A stretch of DNA of 64,000 nt from JBBRVW01 sp963784645 (GTDB lineage: Bacteria; Actinomycetota; Actinomycetes; JACCUZ01): positions 434,001 through 498,000 of the forward strand of contig CAWARY010000002.1 of NCBI GenBank assembly GCA_963784645.1. The letters are read 5' to 3'. The translations under genes and the position numbers were made by a program. A model generated the notes under the pieces. That model saw only the letters and a list, made by a program, of their open reading frames with translations. It ran no database searches and was not told the origin of the DNA. Below, piece by piece: positions 16,084 to 24,022 of this stretch (positions within the stretch are counted from its first letter, which is position 1; each line of letters starts with the position of its first letter).

Positions 16084-16869
16084 TCAGGTCTGGGGCTGGC
16101 GGCGCGCCTCCTCGATCTCGGGTCCCGCCTCCGGTTCCACCCCCTCGGCCAGGGTGGACGGCCGTCGGCCCTGCTCGCGGCGCCAGATCTCGAACGCCGC
16201 CGAGGTGCCCGCGAGCACCGCGAGCGCGACCGCCCAGCCGGCCAGCACGTCGCTGACGAAGTGCACCCCGAGCGCGACCCGGTCGAAGCCTGTGAGCAGC
16301 ACCACGAGCGCGCCGAGGAGGTACGCCAGCAGGCGGCCGGCCCGGCTCAGGACCGGCAGGAAGACCAGGATGAGCACGCCGGCGCCGAGCAGGGAGTTCA
16401 GTGCGTGGCCGCTCGGGAAGCTGTAGCCGCTCGCGTGCGCGACCGGCTCCGGGAAGGCCGGCCGGGCCCGGGCGACGATGATCTTGAGCACGATGCCCAG
16501 CAGGCCACCGACGGCCATCGTGACGACGGCCCAGCCGGCCAGCCGCTTCGCCCCGCGGCGCCACAGCCAGACCGCGACGCCGAGGACCAGGAGCCGGAAC
16601 ACCCATGGCTCGAAGGCCACCGCGCCGACGTCCAGCAGGTGCACCAGGGTCCCGTCGCCGCGGGTCACCGAGTTCAGCGAGTCGGCGGTCGACCGGTCGA
16701 GGTCCTCCAGCGGCTGCCAGGACGACTCGACGAGCAGCAGCAGCAGGACGAGCGGCACCGACACCAGCACCGCCACCACCGCGCCGAGCGCGAGCCGGGC
16801 GCCGATCGACCGCCGGGGCTCCGTGCCGGGCTTCCGCTCGTCGACCGGGCGGTACAGGAGGTTGCGCAC
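16084..16869 (-). CDS. PAP2 family membrane phosphatase, second copy
   Basis: A 261-residue PAP2 phosphatase with the motifs KIIVARARPAFPEP, SFPSGHALNSLLGAG and DRVALGVHFVSDVLAGWAVAL, plus about six membrane helices and a charged C-terminal tail. It is only distantly similar to its neighbour at 15278, so this is not a recent duplication. The GTG at 16869 (start of RNLLYRPVDERKPG) is preferred because conserved-looking sequence begins there; the ATG codons at 16902 and 16938 would add 11 or more residues. It is divergent from serS, with 126 nt between them. Confidence 0.85.
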   Translation of the reverse strand: MRNLLYRPVDERKPGTEPRRSIGARLALGAVVAVLVSVPLVLLLLLVESSWQPLEDLDRSTADSLNSVTRGDGTLVHLLDVGAVAFEPWVFRLLVLGVAVWLWRRGAKRLAGWAVVTMAVGGLLGIVLKIIVARARPAFPEPVAHASGYSFPSGHALNSLLGAGVLILVFLPVLSRAGRLLAYLLGALVVLLTGFDRVALGVHFVSDVLAGWAVALAVLAGTSAAFEIWRREQGRRPSTLAEGVEPEAGPEIEEARRQPQT

Positions 16870-16983
16870 GGGGGCGACGTACCCCGCGGGACCTCGTCGC
16901 ATGCGGCCGGGCCGGCATGCGCCCGGCTTGTGGGGCATTGCGCCGGACGCGGTAGTCGTTCGCCCGCGCGGCGACCGCCTGGA

Positions 16984-16989
16984 TACGCT
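16984..16989 (+). promoter_or_regulatory. -10 box for leaderless serS
   Basis: TACGCT followed by 6 nt and the GTG start of serS; no Shine-Dalgarno. Confidence 0.5.
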
Positions 16990-16995
16990 CGCCCG

Positions 16996-18264
16996 GTGCT
17001 GGACCTGAGGATGCTGCGGGACGACCCGGAGGCCGTGCGCGCCTCGCAACGAGCCCGTCGGGAGGACCCGGGCATCGTCGACGAGGTGCTCGCGGCCGAC
17101 GAGCGCCGCCGCGCCGCCATCCTCCGGTACGAGCAGGCCCGGGGCGAGCAGAAGGACCTGGGCCGCCAGGTGGCCGCGGCCACGGGTGACGACCGGGCCG
17201 TGCTGCTGACCCGCACGAAGGCCCTGGCCGCCGAGGTGAAGGCCGCGGACGCCGACTCGGGCGCAGCGCTGGCGGAGTTCACCGCGCTGATGGGCCGGCT
17301 CTCCAACGTCATCGAGCCGGGCGTCCCCGAGGGCGGGGAGGACGACTACGTCGTGCTCGAGCACGTCGGCCAGCCGCGCGAGCTCGACTTCGAACCGCTC
17401 GACCACCTCGAGCTCGGCCAGCGGCTCGGCGCCATCGACACCGAGCGCGGTGCGAAGGTGTCCGGCGCGCGGTTCTACTACCTGACCGGTGTCGGTGCGC
17501 AGCTGCAGCTGGCGATGCTCAACCTGGCGATGGCGCAGGCCGCCGAGGCCGGGTTCGTGCCGGTGGTCCCGCCGGTGCTGGTGAAGCCGGAGGCGATGGA
17601 GGGCACCGGCTTCCTCGCCCAGGCCGCCGAGAACGTCTACCACCTGCCGGACGAGGACCTGTACCTCGTGGGCACGTCGGAGGTGCCGCTCGCGGCGTAC
17701 CACATGGACGAGGTCATCGACGCCGACCGGCTGCCGCTGCGGTACGCCGGCTGGTCGACCTGCTTCCGCAAGGAGGCCGGGTCGTACGGCAAGGACACCC
17801 GCGGCATCCTGCGCGTCCACCAGTTCGACAAGATCGAGATGTTCTCCTACTGCCATCCCGAGGACGCCGCCGCCGAGCACCAGCGGCTGCTCGGCTGGGA
17901 GCGCGAGATGCTCGCGAAGGTCGAGGTGCCCTACCGGATCATCGACGTCGCGGCCGGCGACCTCGGCGGCTCGGCTGCGCGCAAGTACGACTGCGAGGCG
18001 TGGGTGCCGACCCAGGGCCGGTACCGCGAGCTCACCTCGACGTCCAACTGCACGACCTTCCAGGCCCGCCGGCTGCGGGTACGGCTGCGCGACGCCGACG
18101 GCACCCGGCCGCTGGCCACGCTCAACGGGACGTTGGCCACCACCCGGTGGATCGTCGCGATCCTCGAGAACCACCAGCAGGCCGACGGCTCGGTCGTCGT
18201 GCCACTGGCGCTGCGGCCGTTCCTGGGCGGCCGCGAGGTCCTCGAGCCGGTCGCGAAGGCGTAG
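16996..18264 (+). CDS. serS: Seryl-tRNA synthetase
   Basis: Charges tRNA-Ser with serine; cytoplasmic class II synthetase of 422 residues. The N-terminal coiled-coil arm spans about residues 25-105, opening with LDLRMLRDDPEAVRASQ. The catalytic core follows: FYYLTGVGAQLQLAML, LVGTSEVPLAAYH (motif containing the serine-site TxE), CFRKEAGSYGKDTRG (motif 2), HQFDKIEMFSYC, ELTSTSNCTTFQARR and LATLNGTLATTRWIVAILE (motif 3). It is full length. The GTG start is leaderless by its -10 box. A tRNA-Ser gene lies 31 kb away at 48948. Confidence 0.98.
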   Translation: MLDLRMLRDDPEAVRASQRARREDPGIVDEVLAADERRRAAILRYEQARGEQKDLGRQVAAATGDDRAVLLTRTKALAAEVKAADADSGAALAEFTALMGRLSNVIEPGVPEGGEDDYVVLEHVGQPRELDFEPLDHLELGQRLGAIDTERGAKVSGARFYYLTGVGAQLQLAMLNLAMAQAAEAGFVPVVPPVLVKPEAMEGTGFLAQAAENVYHLPDEDLYLVGTSEVPLAAYHMDEVIDADRLPLRYAGWSTCFRKEAGSYGKDTRGILRVHQFDKIEMFSYCHPEDAAAEHQRLLGWEREMLAKVEVPYRIIDVAAGDLGGSAARKYDCEAWVPTQGRYRELTSTSNCTTFQARRLRVRLRDADGTRPLATLNGTLATTRWIVAILENHQQADGSVVVPLALRPFLGGREVLEPVAKA

Positions 18265-18268
18265 GGCC

Positions 18269-19384
18269 GTGGCGGACCAGGTGGGTGTCGACGGCGCCAC
18301 GGACGGTCCCACTGCCGCCGAGCTGCGGGCCGGCTGCGACCGGTTCCTCCTCGGGCACGGCGAGCGGTCGCCGGCCGTGGTGCAGGCCGAGGTCCGCGAC
18401 GTCCTCGGCGACGTCGAGCCGGACCGCTACGGGGACGGCGGCGTCGTCACCGAGCTCGAGACCGAGGTCGCAGCCCTGCTCGGGAAGCCCGCGGCGGTCC
18501 TGATGCCGAGCGGCACGATGGCCCAGCAGATCGCGCTGCGCGTGCACGCCGACCGCACCGGCCGTCGCACCGTCCTGTGGCACCCGACCTGTCACCTGGC
18601 ATTGCACGAGGACCAGGCCGTCGAACGGCTGCACGGGCTGCACCCGCGGCCGGTCGGCGACCCGCGGCGCCTGATCGAGCTGGCGGACCTCGAGGAGGTC
18701 GCGGAGCACGCCGGCACCCTGCTGCTCGAGCTGCCGCAGCGCGAGATCGGCGGGCAGCTGCCACCGTGGGACGACCTGGTGGCCCAGACCGCCCTGGCCC
18801 GCTCGCACGGGACCGCCCGGCACCTCGACGGCGCCCGGCTGCTCGAGTCGCTGCCGTTCTACGGGCGCCCCGCTGCCGAGGTCGCCGGCCTGTTCGACTC
18901 GGTCTACCTCTCGCTCTACAAGGGGCTCGGCGGCATCGCCGGCTGCGTGCTCGCCGGCGACGAGCAGCTCGTCGCCGAGGCGCGTGAGTGGCGGCACCGG
19001 CACGGCGGCACGCTGTTCGGGCTCTGGCCGTACGCCGCCGCCGGCCTGGCCGGGCTCCGGCTGCGCGGCCCGCGGATGCCGGCCTACGTCAAGCACGCCG
19101 CGGCGATCGCGGCGGCGCTGGCCGGGCTCGACGGGGTGCGGCTGGTGCCCGACCCACCGCAGGCGCAGATGATGCACCTGCATGTCGACCGGACCGCCGA
19201 CGACCTGGTCGCGGGGGTCCGGCGGGTGGCCGCCGAGCGGAAGGTCTGGACCTGGTCGTTCACCTTCCCCGCCGAGACGCCGGGCTGGTCGGTGGTCGAG
19301 CTCGCGGTCGGCGACGCGACATTGGACTTCACCCCCGCCGAGGTGCGCGAGGTCGTCGCTGCGGTCACGGGCGCCACGTCGTGA
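18269..19384 (+). CDS. Threonine aldolase-like beta-eliminating lyase
   Basis: A 371-residue fold-type I PLP enzyme of the threonine aldolase/beta-eliminating lyase family. The N-terminal segment RYGDGGVVTELETEVAALLG and PSGTMAQQIAL match the family. The Schiff-base lysine is in the SLYKGLGG segment, and TARHLDGARLLESL carries the expected aspartate. It would cleave L-threonine, L-allo-threonine or a similar beta-hydroxy amino acid to glycine and an aldehyde. The GTG start lies 4 nt after the serS stop, so it is probably co-transcribed. Its last 20 nt overlap the convergent gene that ends at 19365. Confidence 0.82.
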   Translation: MADQVGVDGATDGPTAAELRAGCDRFLLGHGERSPAVVQAEVRDVLGDVEPDRYGDGGVVTELETEVAALLGKPAAVLMPSGTMAQQIALRVHADRTGRRTVLWHPTCHLALHEDQAVERLHGLHPRPVGDPRRLIELADLEEVAEHAGTLLLELPQREIGGQLPPWDDLVAQTALARSHGTARHLDGARLLESLPFYGRPAAEVAGLFDSVYLSLYKGLGGIAGCVLAGDEQLVAEAREWRHRHGGTLFGLWPYAAAGLAGLRLRGPRMPAYVKHAAAIAAALAGLDGVRLVPDPPQAQMMHLHVDRTADDLVAGVRRVAAERKVWTWSFTFPAETPGWSVVELAVGDATLDFTPAEVREVVAAVTGATS

Positions 19385-20753
19385 CCGGCTCCGTCCAGGT
19401 ACGCCCGTCGTCGTCCGAGACCAGGGTGTCGAGGTAGATCCGGCCGTCCTGGACGGCGATGTCCAGGCCCAGCCGCGGTTCGCCCAGGACCTGCCGCCCG
19501 CCCTCGTAGACCGTCTCGAACTCCCCGCGCGTGAGGCTGTCGGCCCGCCAGACCGTCAGGCCGGGCCGCACCAGGTTCTCGCCGTACGTCCAGGCGAGCA
19601 GGCCGCCGTCGGGGGTCCGGGCGAGCTGGGGAGAGAGGGCGAGCTCCTTCGGGTGACCCCGCTCGCCCATCTCCGCTCGGGTGAGCGGCAACCAGGGCCG
19701 GCGTGCGACCTTTTGCAGGCCTTCGGAGCGCTCGCCGACCACCAAGATGTCGACGTGGTCCGACCACAGCGGCCAGTGGAAGTACGTCGGGGCGTCAGCG
19801 GACGACAGCGACGCGACCGGGCCGACGAGTGGCGTCCGCGGCAGCTCGGCCAGGCGCCGCTCGCCGGAGTCGTTCCACCAAGCCCGGTCGTATCCCGACC
19901 GGGGGGTCGGGTACACGTACTCGATGCCCCACGGCCGTTGCCCGAGGGTGGGTCGCCCCATCGACCGGCCGACGACCCAGGTCGCCGGCAGCGGCGCGGC
20001 GGTGGCACTGCCCACGTCGAGCACGCACCAGCCCGACTCGCCCTTGGCGTACCCCTTCACGGGGTCGGTCAGGTTGCGGTCGCACTGGAACACCAGCCGT
20101 GGGTCGTTCGGCGCGCGTTGCTCGTCGACCATGCGCACCCGGCGCAGCCGGCCGTCCGAGGTCAGCAGCCGCTGCCACGCGTTGAGCTCGTCGTTGAGCA
20201 GGAAGCTGTCGCTGCCGATCCGGGTGATCGACTGGATGTTGTTCTGGACCGGTCTCAGGTACGTCGTCGTGCGGTACCCGTCCCTGGTCAGGGCGAGCGC
20301 CCGGAACGACGGGTGGGACCGGCACTCCGGGCACGGGGGGCAGGCCAGGCAGACGGTCTCCCACAGGGAGGCCCGCACGTCGGGGTCGTCGAAGGCGGCT
20401 GCCGCGTGGAGGAGGACCGCGTTGTAGCTCAGCACGGTCTGCTTCGGGGTGAGGCGTCGGGCGCCCTCCCTCGGCTGGAAGCGCTCGGTCGGCCGTTCGG
20501 ACTCGCTCCGGGTCGGACCGGGCTGCGGCCGGTGCGAGTCAGCCGGGTCCGGTGTCTGGCTGGTGAGGTTCGCCAGCGCGAACGAACCCGCCACCACGAC
20601 CACGGTCACCACGACGGCCGACGCGACGGCCGACACTGCCCGGCGCCGCCGTGCCTTCTCGATGCGCCGGTGCACCTCGGCGAGCCGGTCCGACGACCGG
20701 CCTCCGACGCCGTCCGCGACGCGAGCCAGCTCCCTGAGGTCGTCGATGGTCAT
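19365..20753 (-). CDS. Membrane partner of ECF sigma factor, Cys-cluster exodomain
   Basis: A 462-residue single-pass protein coupled to the sigma gene by an ATGA overlap, as expected for an anti-sigma factor or sensor. The short cytoplasmic N-terminus (about 1-38) precedes one helix (SAVASAVVVTVVVVAGSFAL), then a large outside domain. That domain has a CxxCxxCxxC cluster (Cys135, 138, 141 and 144) and a C-terminal beta-rich part with a BNR-type SDDDGRTW box, suggesting a propeller. No zinc-binding HxxxCxxC motif is seen in the short cytoplasmic part, so a classical ZAS anti-sigma is unlikely. The function is inferred from context only. Confidence 0.7.
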   Translation of the reverse strand: MTIDDLRELARVADGVGGRSSDRLAEVHRRIEKARRRRAVSAVASAVVVTVVVVAGSFALANLTSQTPDPADSHRPQPGPTRSESERPTERFQPREGARRLTPKQTVLSYNAVLLHAAAAFDDPDVRASLWETVCLACPPCPECRSHPSFRALALTRDGYRTTTYLRPVQNNIQSITRIGSDSFLLNDELNAWQRLLTSDGRLRRVRMVDEQRAPNDPRLVFQCDRNLTDPVKGYAKGESGWCVLDVGSATAAPLPATWVVGRSMGRPTLGQRPWGIEYVYPTPRSGYDRAWWNDSGERRLAELPRTPLVGPVASLSSADAPTYFHWPLWSDHVDILVVGERSEGLQKVARRPWLPLTRAEMGERGHPKELALSPQLARTPDGGLLAWTYGENLVRPGLTVWRADSLTRGEFETVYEGGRQVLGEPRLGLDIAVQDGRIYLDTLVSDDDGRTWTEPVTTWRP

Positions 20754-21277
20754 GGCGTGCTCCACTCGTCGCCGACGGAGGGAACCCGAGGAGGGCTCGG
20801 CGGGGTCAGGACCGGGTCCACCCGGAGCTTGGCGAGTGCCTTGGCCGCCTGGCTCTTCACGGTGCCGGGCGAGCAGCCGAGCAGCTGTGCCGTCTCGGCC
20901 TCGCTGCGGTCCTCGAGGTAGCGCAGGACCACCACGGCTCGCTGCCGGGGCGGCAGGTGCCGCAGTGCCAGCCACAGGTCGTTGCGCTCGGCGGCGAGCT
21001 CCGACTCGGGCGGCACGTCGGTCTCGGGAAGCTCCGACGTCGGCGTCTCGGCGATCCAGCGCCGCCGCCACCAGGACGCCGAGGTGGTCGCCATGATCCG
21101 GCGCACGTACGCCTCGGGCTCCCACTCGATCCGGCGCCAGGCGAACCACGCCTTGGTCAGGGCTGTCTGCAGCAGGTCCTCGGCGCCGTGCCGGTCGCCC
21201 GTCAGGAGGTACGCCGTGCGCAGCAGCCCCGGCGACCGGGCGACGACGAACGCGTCGAACTCCGTCTCGTCCGCCAC
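20750..21277 (-). CDS. ECF sigma factor, SigE family
   Basis: A 175-residue extracytoplasmic-function sigma factor. The region 2 sequence is FDAFVVARSPGLLRTAYLLTGDRHGAEDLLQ, continuing with ALTKAWFAWRRI. Region 4 is LPPRQRAVVVLRYLEDRSEAETAQLLGCSPGTVKSQAAKAL. This matches the actinobacterial SigE family (TIGR02983 type), which is often paired with a membrane regulator. The GTG at 21277 was chosen because MADETEFDAFVVARSPG is the canonical N-terminus. The gene downstream (to 19365) starts inside its stop codon, so the pair is one regulatory unit. Confidence 0.93.
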   Translation of the reverse strand: MADETEFDAFVVARSPGLLRTAYLLTGDRHGAEDLLQTALTKAWFAWRRIEWEPEAYVRRIMATTSASWWRRRWIAETPTSELPETDVPPESELAAERNDLWLALRHLPPRQRAVVVLRYLEDRSEAETAQLLGCSPGTVKSQAAKALAKLRVDPVLTPPSPPRVPSVGDEWSTP

Positions 21278-21302
21278 GTCACCACGACCTCTCGGCCCGC
21301 CA

Positions 21303-21329
21303 CCCTTAGTGTGCCGGTGCGCCTGTCAA
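21303..21329 (-). promoter_or_regulatory. Possible promoter of sigma-factor operon
   Basis: On the minus strand TTGACA (21324-21329) is followed 15 nt later by TAAGGG (21303-21308), about 26 nt before the GTG at 21277. The spacing is short for a housekeeping promoter, so this is tentative. Confidence 0.3.
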
Positions 21330-21433
21330 GACGCGCTGGACCTCGGGTCGCGTTGCCCGGGGTCGACAGGCAGCACCGGGCCCACGCCGCCCCGGTCGGT
21401 CCCGCACTCCCGGCCTCGGGGAGGATCAGGGGC

Positions 21434-22246
21434 GTGGATGGTGCCGCGGACCGTACGCCTCGTCTGGTCGCTACCGACCTCGACGGCACGATCGTGCGCG
21501 GGGACGGCACGGTCTCGGACCGCACGGTGGCGGCGCTGCGCGGCGTCGAGGCGCTCGGCGTCCCCGTGGTGCTGGTCACCGGGCGGCCGGCCCGCTGGAT
21601 GGGTGAGGTGGCCGACCGGCTCGGTCACACCGGGCTGGCGATCTGCGCCAACGGTGCCGTCCTCTACGACCTGCACACCGAGAGGGTCGTGTCGTCCGAC
21701 CCGATCCCGGTCGAGATCGGTCTCGAGGTCGCCCGCCTGATCCGGGCGGCGGTGCCGGGTGTGGCGTTCGCCGTCGAGACCGGTGCCGGCTTCAGCCACG
21801 AGCCGACGTACCTCGCGCGGTACGACGCCGGTCAGGAGCTCGCGGTCGGCGACCTGGCCGAGCTCTACACCTCGCCGGCGCTCAAGCTGCTCGCCCGGCA
21901 CGAGGCGATGGCCCCCGACGACCTGCTCGCGGCGGCCCGCGCGGTGGTGGGCGAGCTGGTCGAGGTCACCCACTCCGCGACCCAGTCCGCGCTGCTGGAG
22001 ATCTCCGCCGCCGGGGTGTCGAAGGCGTCCGGGCTGGCGCGGTTCGCGACGGCCCGCGGCATCGAGGCCGCGGACGTCGTCGCGTTCGGTGACATGCCCA
22101 ACGACCTGCCGATGCTGGCCTGGGCCGGCCGGTCGTACGGCATCAGCGACGGCCACCCCGACGTCCTCGCGGCCGTCGGTGGGCTCGTCGACCCGCCGGA
22201 GCAGGACGGCGTCGCCCGCACCCTCGAGCACCTCTTCGACCTCTGA
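21434..22246 (+). CDS. HAD-superfamily Cof-type hydrolase
   Basis: A 270-residue HAD-IIB (Cof type) phosphatase. Motif I is VATDLDGTIVRGDGTVSDRT (nucleophile and acid aspartates). Motif II is VVLVTGRPARW, and motifs III/IV are the K-containing VSKASGLARF and VVAFGDMPNDLPMLAWAG. The cap domain lies between about residues 85 and 190. The substrate is unknown; such enzymes often act on sugar phosphates. The GTG at 21434 is preceded by a purine-rich GAGGATCAGGGG stretch. In many actinobacteria a Cof-type HAD gene lies directly after serS, so the sigma-factor pair and aldolase may separate an ancestral pair (inference). Confidence 0.9.
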   Translation: MDGAADRTPRLVATDLDGTIVRGDGTVSDRTVAALRGVEALGVPVVLVTGRPARWMGEVADRLGHTGLAICANGAVLYDLHTERVVSSDPIPVEIGLEVARLIRAAVPGVAFAVETGAGFSHEPTYLARYDAGQELAVGDLAELYTSPALKLLARHEAMAPDDLLAAARAVVGELVEVTHSATQSALLEISAAGVSKASGLARFATARGIEAADVVAFGDMPNDLPMLAWAGRSYGISDGHPDVLAAVGGLVDPPEQDGVARTLEHLFDL

Positions 22247-22266
22247 CCCCCGCCCGCCCCGTGAAG

Positions 22267-22345
22267 CCGGTGATCCACAGCGCGCGATACCGGTGATCCA
22301 CAGCGGATCCGCTGGAAGATGTCCAAAGGATCCGCTGTGGATCAC
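22267..22345. repeat. Palindromic repeat cluster, left of nuclease-like gene
   Basis: CCGGTGATCCACAGCG occurs at 22267-22282 and again at 22290-22305. The second copy is part of a perfect 18-bp inverted repeat (22293-22310 with 22328-22345, loop 17 nt). The right arm contains the stop codon of the nuclease-like gene. The hairpin lies between two convergent genes and could terminate both. A mirror-image cluster lies at 23292-23373. Confidence 0.9.
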
Positions 22346-23229
22346 GCAGCCTGAGTGAGCCCGAGGAACCAGCGGATCTCGCGTATGACGGCGTCGGGCT
22401 CGGTCCAAAGTCGTCGTGCGGCGATGCGCAGCAGGACCACACCCGCCGACTGGACGGCGTTCTGCCGGACCAGGTCGGCCTGCCATTGCGTGGGCGACAG
22501 GTGGTACTTCTGCCCGTCGACCTCGACGCCCTTGCCGAGGGCACGCCAGAGCGCGTCGACGTAGCGGACGCCGAGCGCGGTCGTCACAGGCGCGTTGAGC
22601 TCGGGCACGGGGAGCCCGGCGCGGCGGACTAGTCGCACGAGCTGCGCCTCGGATGCGGCGTGCGACCCGCTGGCAAGGTCCGACAGCGCCAGCCGGGGAA
22701 GGCGGGAACCGGCCGAGGGCGCTTGGACGAGCTCGTCGCCCAGCAGGTCGACCGTCACCAGGCCGCACTGGACTGCTCGTCCGAACAGGTCGTCCACCTC
22801 GCTCAGCCGGCGCAGATCGAGTGCCGTATCCATGACGGAGCGAGGAGCAGGGGTGACGGGAAGGCCGTTCACCTGGACGTCGCGGAACGGCCGCACGGAC
22901 TGCCGGACCCACACCCGCTCGGTCGACCGGGGGTGGGTGCCGCCCGGACGCGTGACCACGATTCGACCGGAGCGGACCGGGAGGCCCCATCGTCCTGCGG
23001 CGGTGGCGTGGCTCAGTGCTGCACCCGGGCCGGCATACAGGAGGCCAGCCCGCTCCCACTGACGCCGCGTCGGCTCACCTGTCGTGCGCAGGACGACCCG
23101 CGGCAACGGCTCCTGCCACGACCCGGTCCGGATGCGCCGGCGCACCCGGTCGTAGGTCCACCCGCACTCGGTCAGCGCCGAGACGGTGGCCAGGTCGTCG
23201 ATCCAGGGGTCGTGCTGCGAGCTCGCCAT
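22342..23229 (-). CDS. AbiEi-like/DUF559 nuclease-fold protein
   Basis: A 295-residue protein of a family very common in actinobacteria. The N-terminal half resembles the AbiEi antitoxin-type winged helix and adjoining domain (TECGWTYDRVRRRIRTGSW, the segment HATAAGRWGLP, and a mid-protein RSVMDTALDL). The C-terminal part resembles DUF559, a Vsr-like PD-(D/E)xK nuclease fold: YVDALWRALGKGVEVDGQKYH with the acidic residues D and E-x-D, then a basic helix. No partner toxin gene is adjacent. The ATG at 23229 (SSQHDPWIDDLATVSAL) is preferred to an upstream ATG at 23277. The gene is enclosed by two palindrome clusters. Any nuclease activity is inference. Confidence 0.75.
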   Translation of the reverse strand: MASSQHDPWIDDLATVSALTECGWTYDRVRRRIRTGSWQEPLPRVVLRTTGEPTRRQWERAGLLYAGPGAALSHATAAGRWGLPVRSGRIVVTRPGGTHPRSTERVWVRQSVRPFRDVQVNGLPVTPAPRSVMDTALDLRRLSEVDDLFGRAVQCGLVTVDLLGDELVQAPSAGSRLPRLALSDLASGSHAASEAQLVRLVRRAGLPVPELNAPVTTALGVRYVDALWRALGKGVEVDGQKYHLSPTQWQADLVRQNAVQSAGVVLLRIAARRLWTEPDAVIREIRWFLGLTQAA

Positions 23230-23291
23230 GCCGGGAGCGTGCCGGGAGTACGGCGCGGCGCCGTCCGCCCTGTCCACAGGCGCCGTTGTAG

Positions 23292-23373
23292 GCGGTGATC
23301 CACAGCGGATCCGTTGGAAAATCTCCAGCAGATCCGCTGTGGATCACCGCGACGGGGCGCTGTGGATCACCGG
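23292..23373. repeat. Palindromic repeat cluster, right of nuclease-like gene
   Basis: A perfect 20-bp inverted repeat (23292-23311 with 23331-23350, loop 19 nt) is followed by CGCTGTGGATCACCGG at 23358-23373. That 16-mer is the exact reverse complement of the one at 22267. The two hairpins match at nearly every position, loop included. This cluster abuts the bpa stop codon (23374-23376) exactly. Confidence 0.9.
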
Positions 23374-23949
23374 CTAGAGGTACTGGCCGGTGTTCTGGTG
23401 CGGGGCCGGGCCGCCGTCCGGGCCGCCGGGCATCGGCGGGCCGCCGGGGAGGGCCCGGCGGCGCATCTCCTCGAACTGCGTACGGGCTGCCATCTGCTGG
23501 GCGAACAGCGCGGTCTGGATGCCGTGGAAGAGACCCTCCAGCCAGCCGACCAGCTGCGCCTGGGCGATCCGCAGCTCGGCCTCGGTCGGGATCGAGTCGT
23601 CGGTGAACGGCAGCGAGAGCCGTTCGAGCTCCTCGACCAGCTCGGGGGCCAGCCCCTCCTCCAGCTCCTTGATCGAGCGGGTGTGGATCTCCTTCAGCCG
23701 GACCCGGCTGGGCTCGTCGAGGTCGGACGCGCGGACCTCCTCGAGCAGCTGCTTGATCATGCTGCCGATCCGCATCACCTTGGCCGGCTGGTCGACCAGC
23801 TCCGTGACCGACCGGTCGTCGCCCTGCTCACCGCCGGACGCGGCCTCGACGGCCATGCCGTCGGGTCCGACGATCACGACCCGCTGCTCGGGTCCGTGCT
23901 CGGGTCCGTGCTCGTCCGGCTCGGGCGGCTGCGCGTGCTGCTCGGTCAT
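23374..23949 (-). CDS. bpa: Bacterial proteasome activator Bpa
   Basis: A 191-residue homologue of mycobacterial Bpa (Rv3780, DUF2587). It forms a dodecameric ring that docks on the 20S proteasome and admits unfolded proteins without ATP. The helical core is recognisable (PAKVMRIGSMIKQLLEEVRA, RLKEIHTRSIKELEEGLAPEL, ELRIAQAQLVGWLEGLFHGI). The protein ends NTGQYL, the GQYL docking motif. A Pro/Gly-rich linker precedes the motif. The ATG at 23949 has GAGGA upstream and begins an acidic, disordered N-terminus. Its presence implies the organism has a proteasome; prcBA is not in the window. Confidence 0.95.
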   Translation of the reverse strand: MTEQHAQPPEPDEHGPEHGPEQRVVIVGPDGMAVEAASGGEQGDDRSVTELVDQPAKVMRIGSMIKQLLEEVRASDLDEPSRVRLKEIHTRSIKELEEGLAPELVEELERLSLPFTDDSIPTEAELRIAQAQLVGWLEGLFHGIQTALFAQQMAARTQFEEMRRRALPGGPPMPGGPDGGPAPHQNTGQYL

Positions 23950-24022
23950 GACCCCATCCTCGCCCACCCGCCCGCGACAAAACGGTGGACCCCACCTCGG
24001 TCCCACTGCGACCCTCGGGCCC

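Noticed and set aside
16084..18312. Fusion of a PAP2 phosphatase with a long N-terminal region
   Set aside because: The frame stays open antisense through serS, but only the last 260-270 codons are PAP2; the rest is serS shadow.
22267..23373. Chromosomal origin of replication
   Set aside because: DnaA-box-like 9-mers are present, but there is no dnaA, dnaN or AT-rich unwinding element, and all boxes are parts of two hairpins.
22267..23373. Ordinary insertion sequence
   Set aside because: There is inverted-repeat symmetry, but the enclosed gene has no transposase motifs and no target-site duplication is evident.
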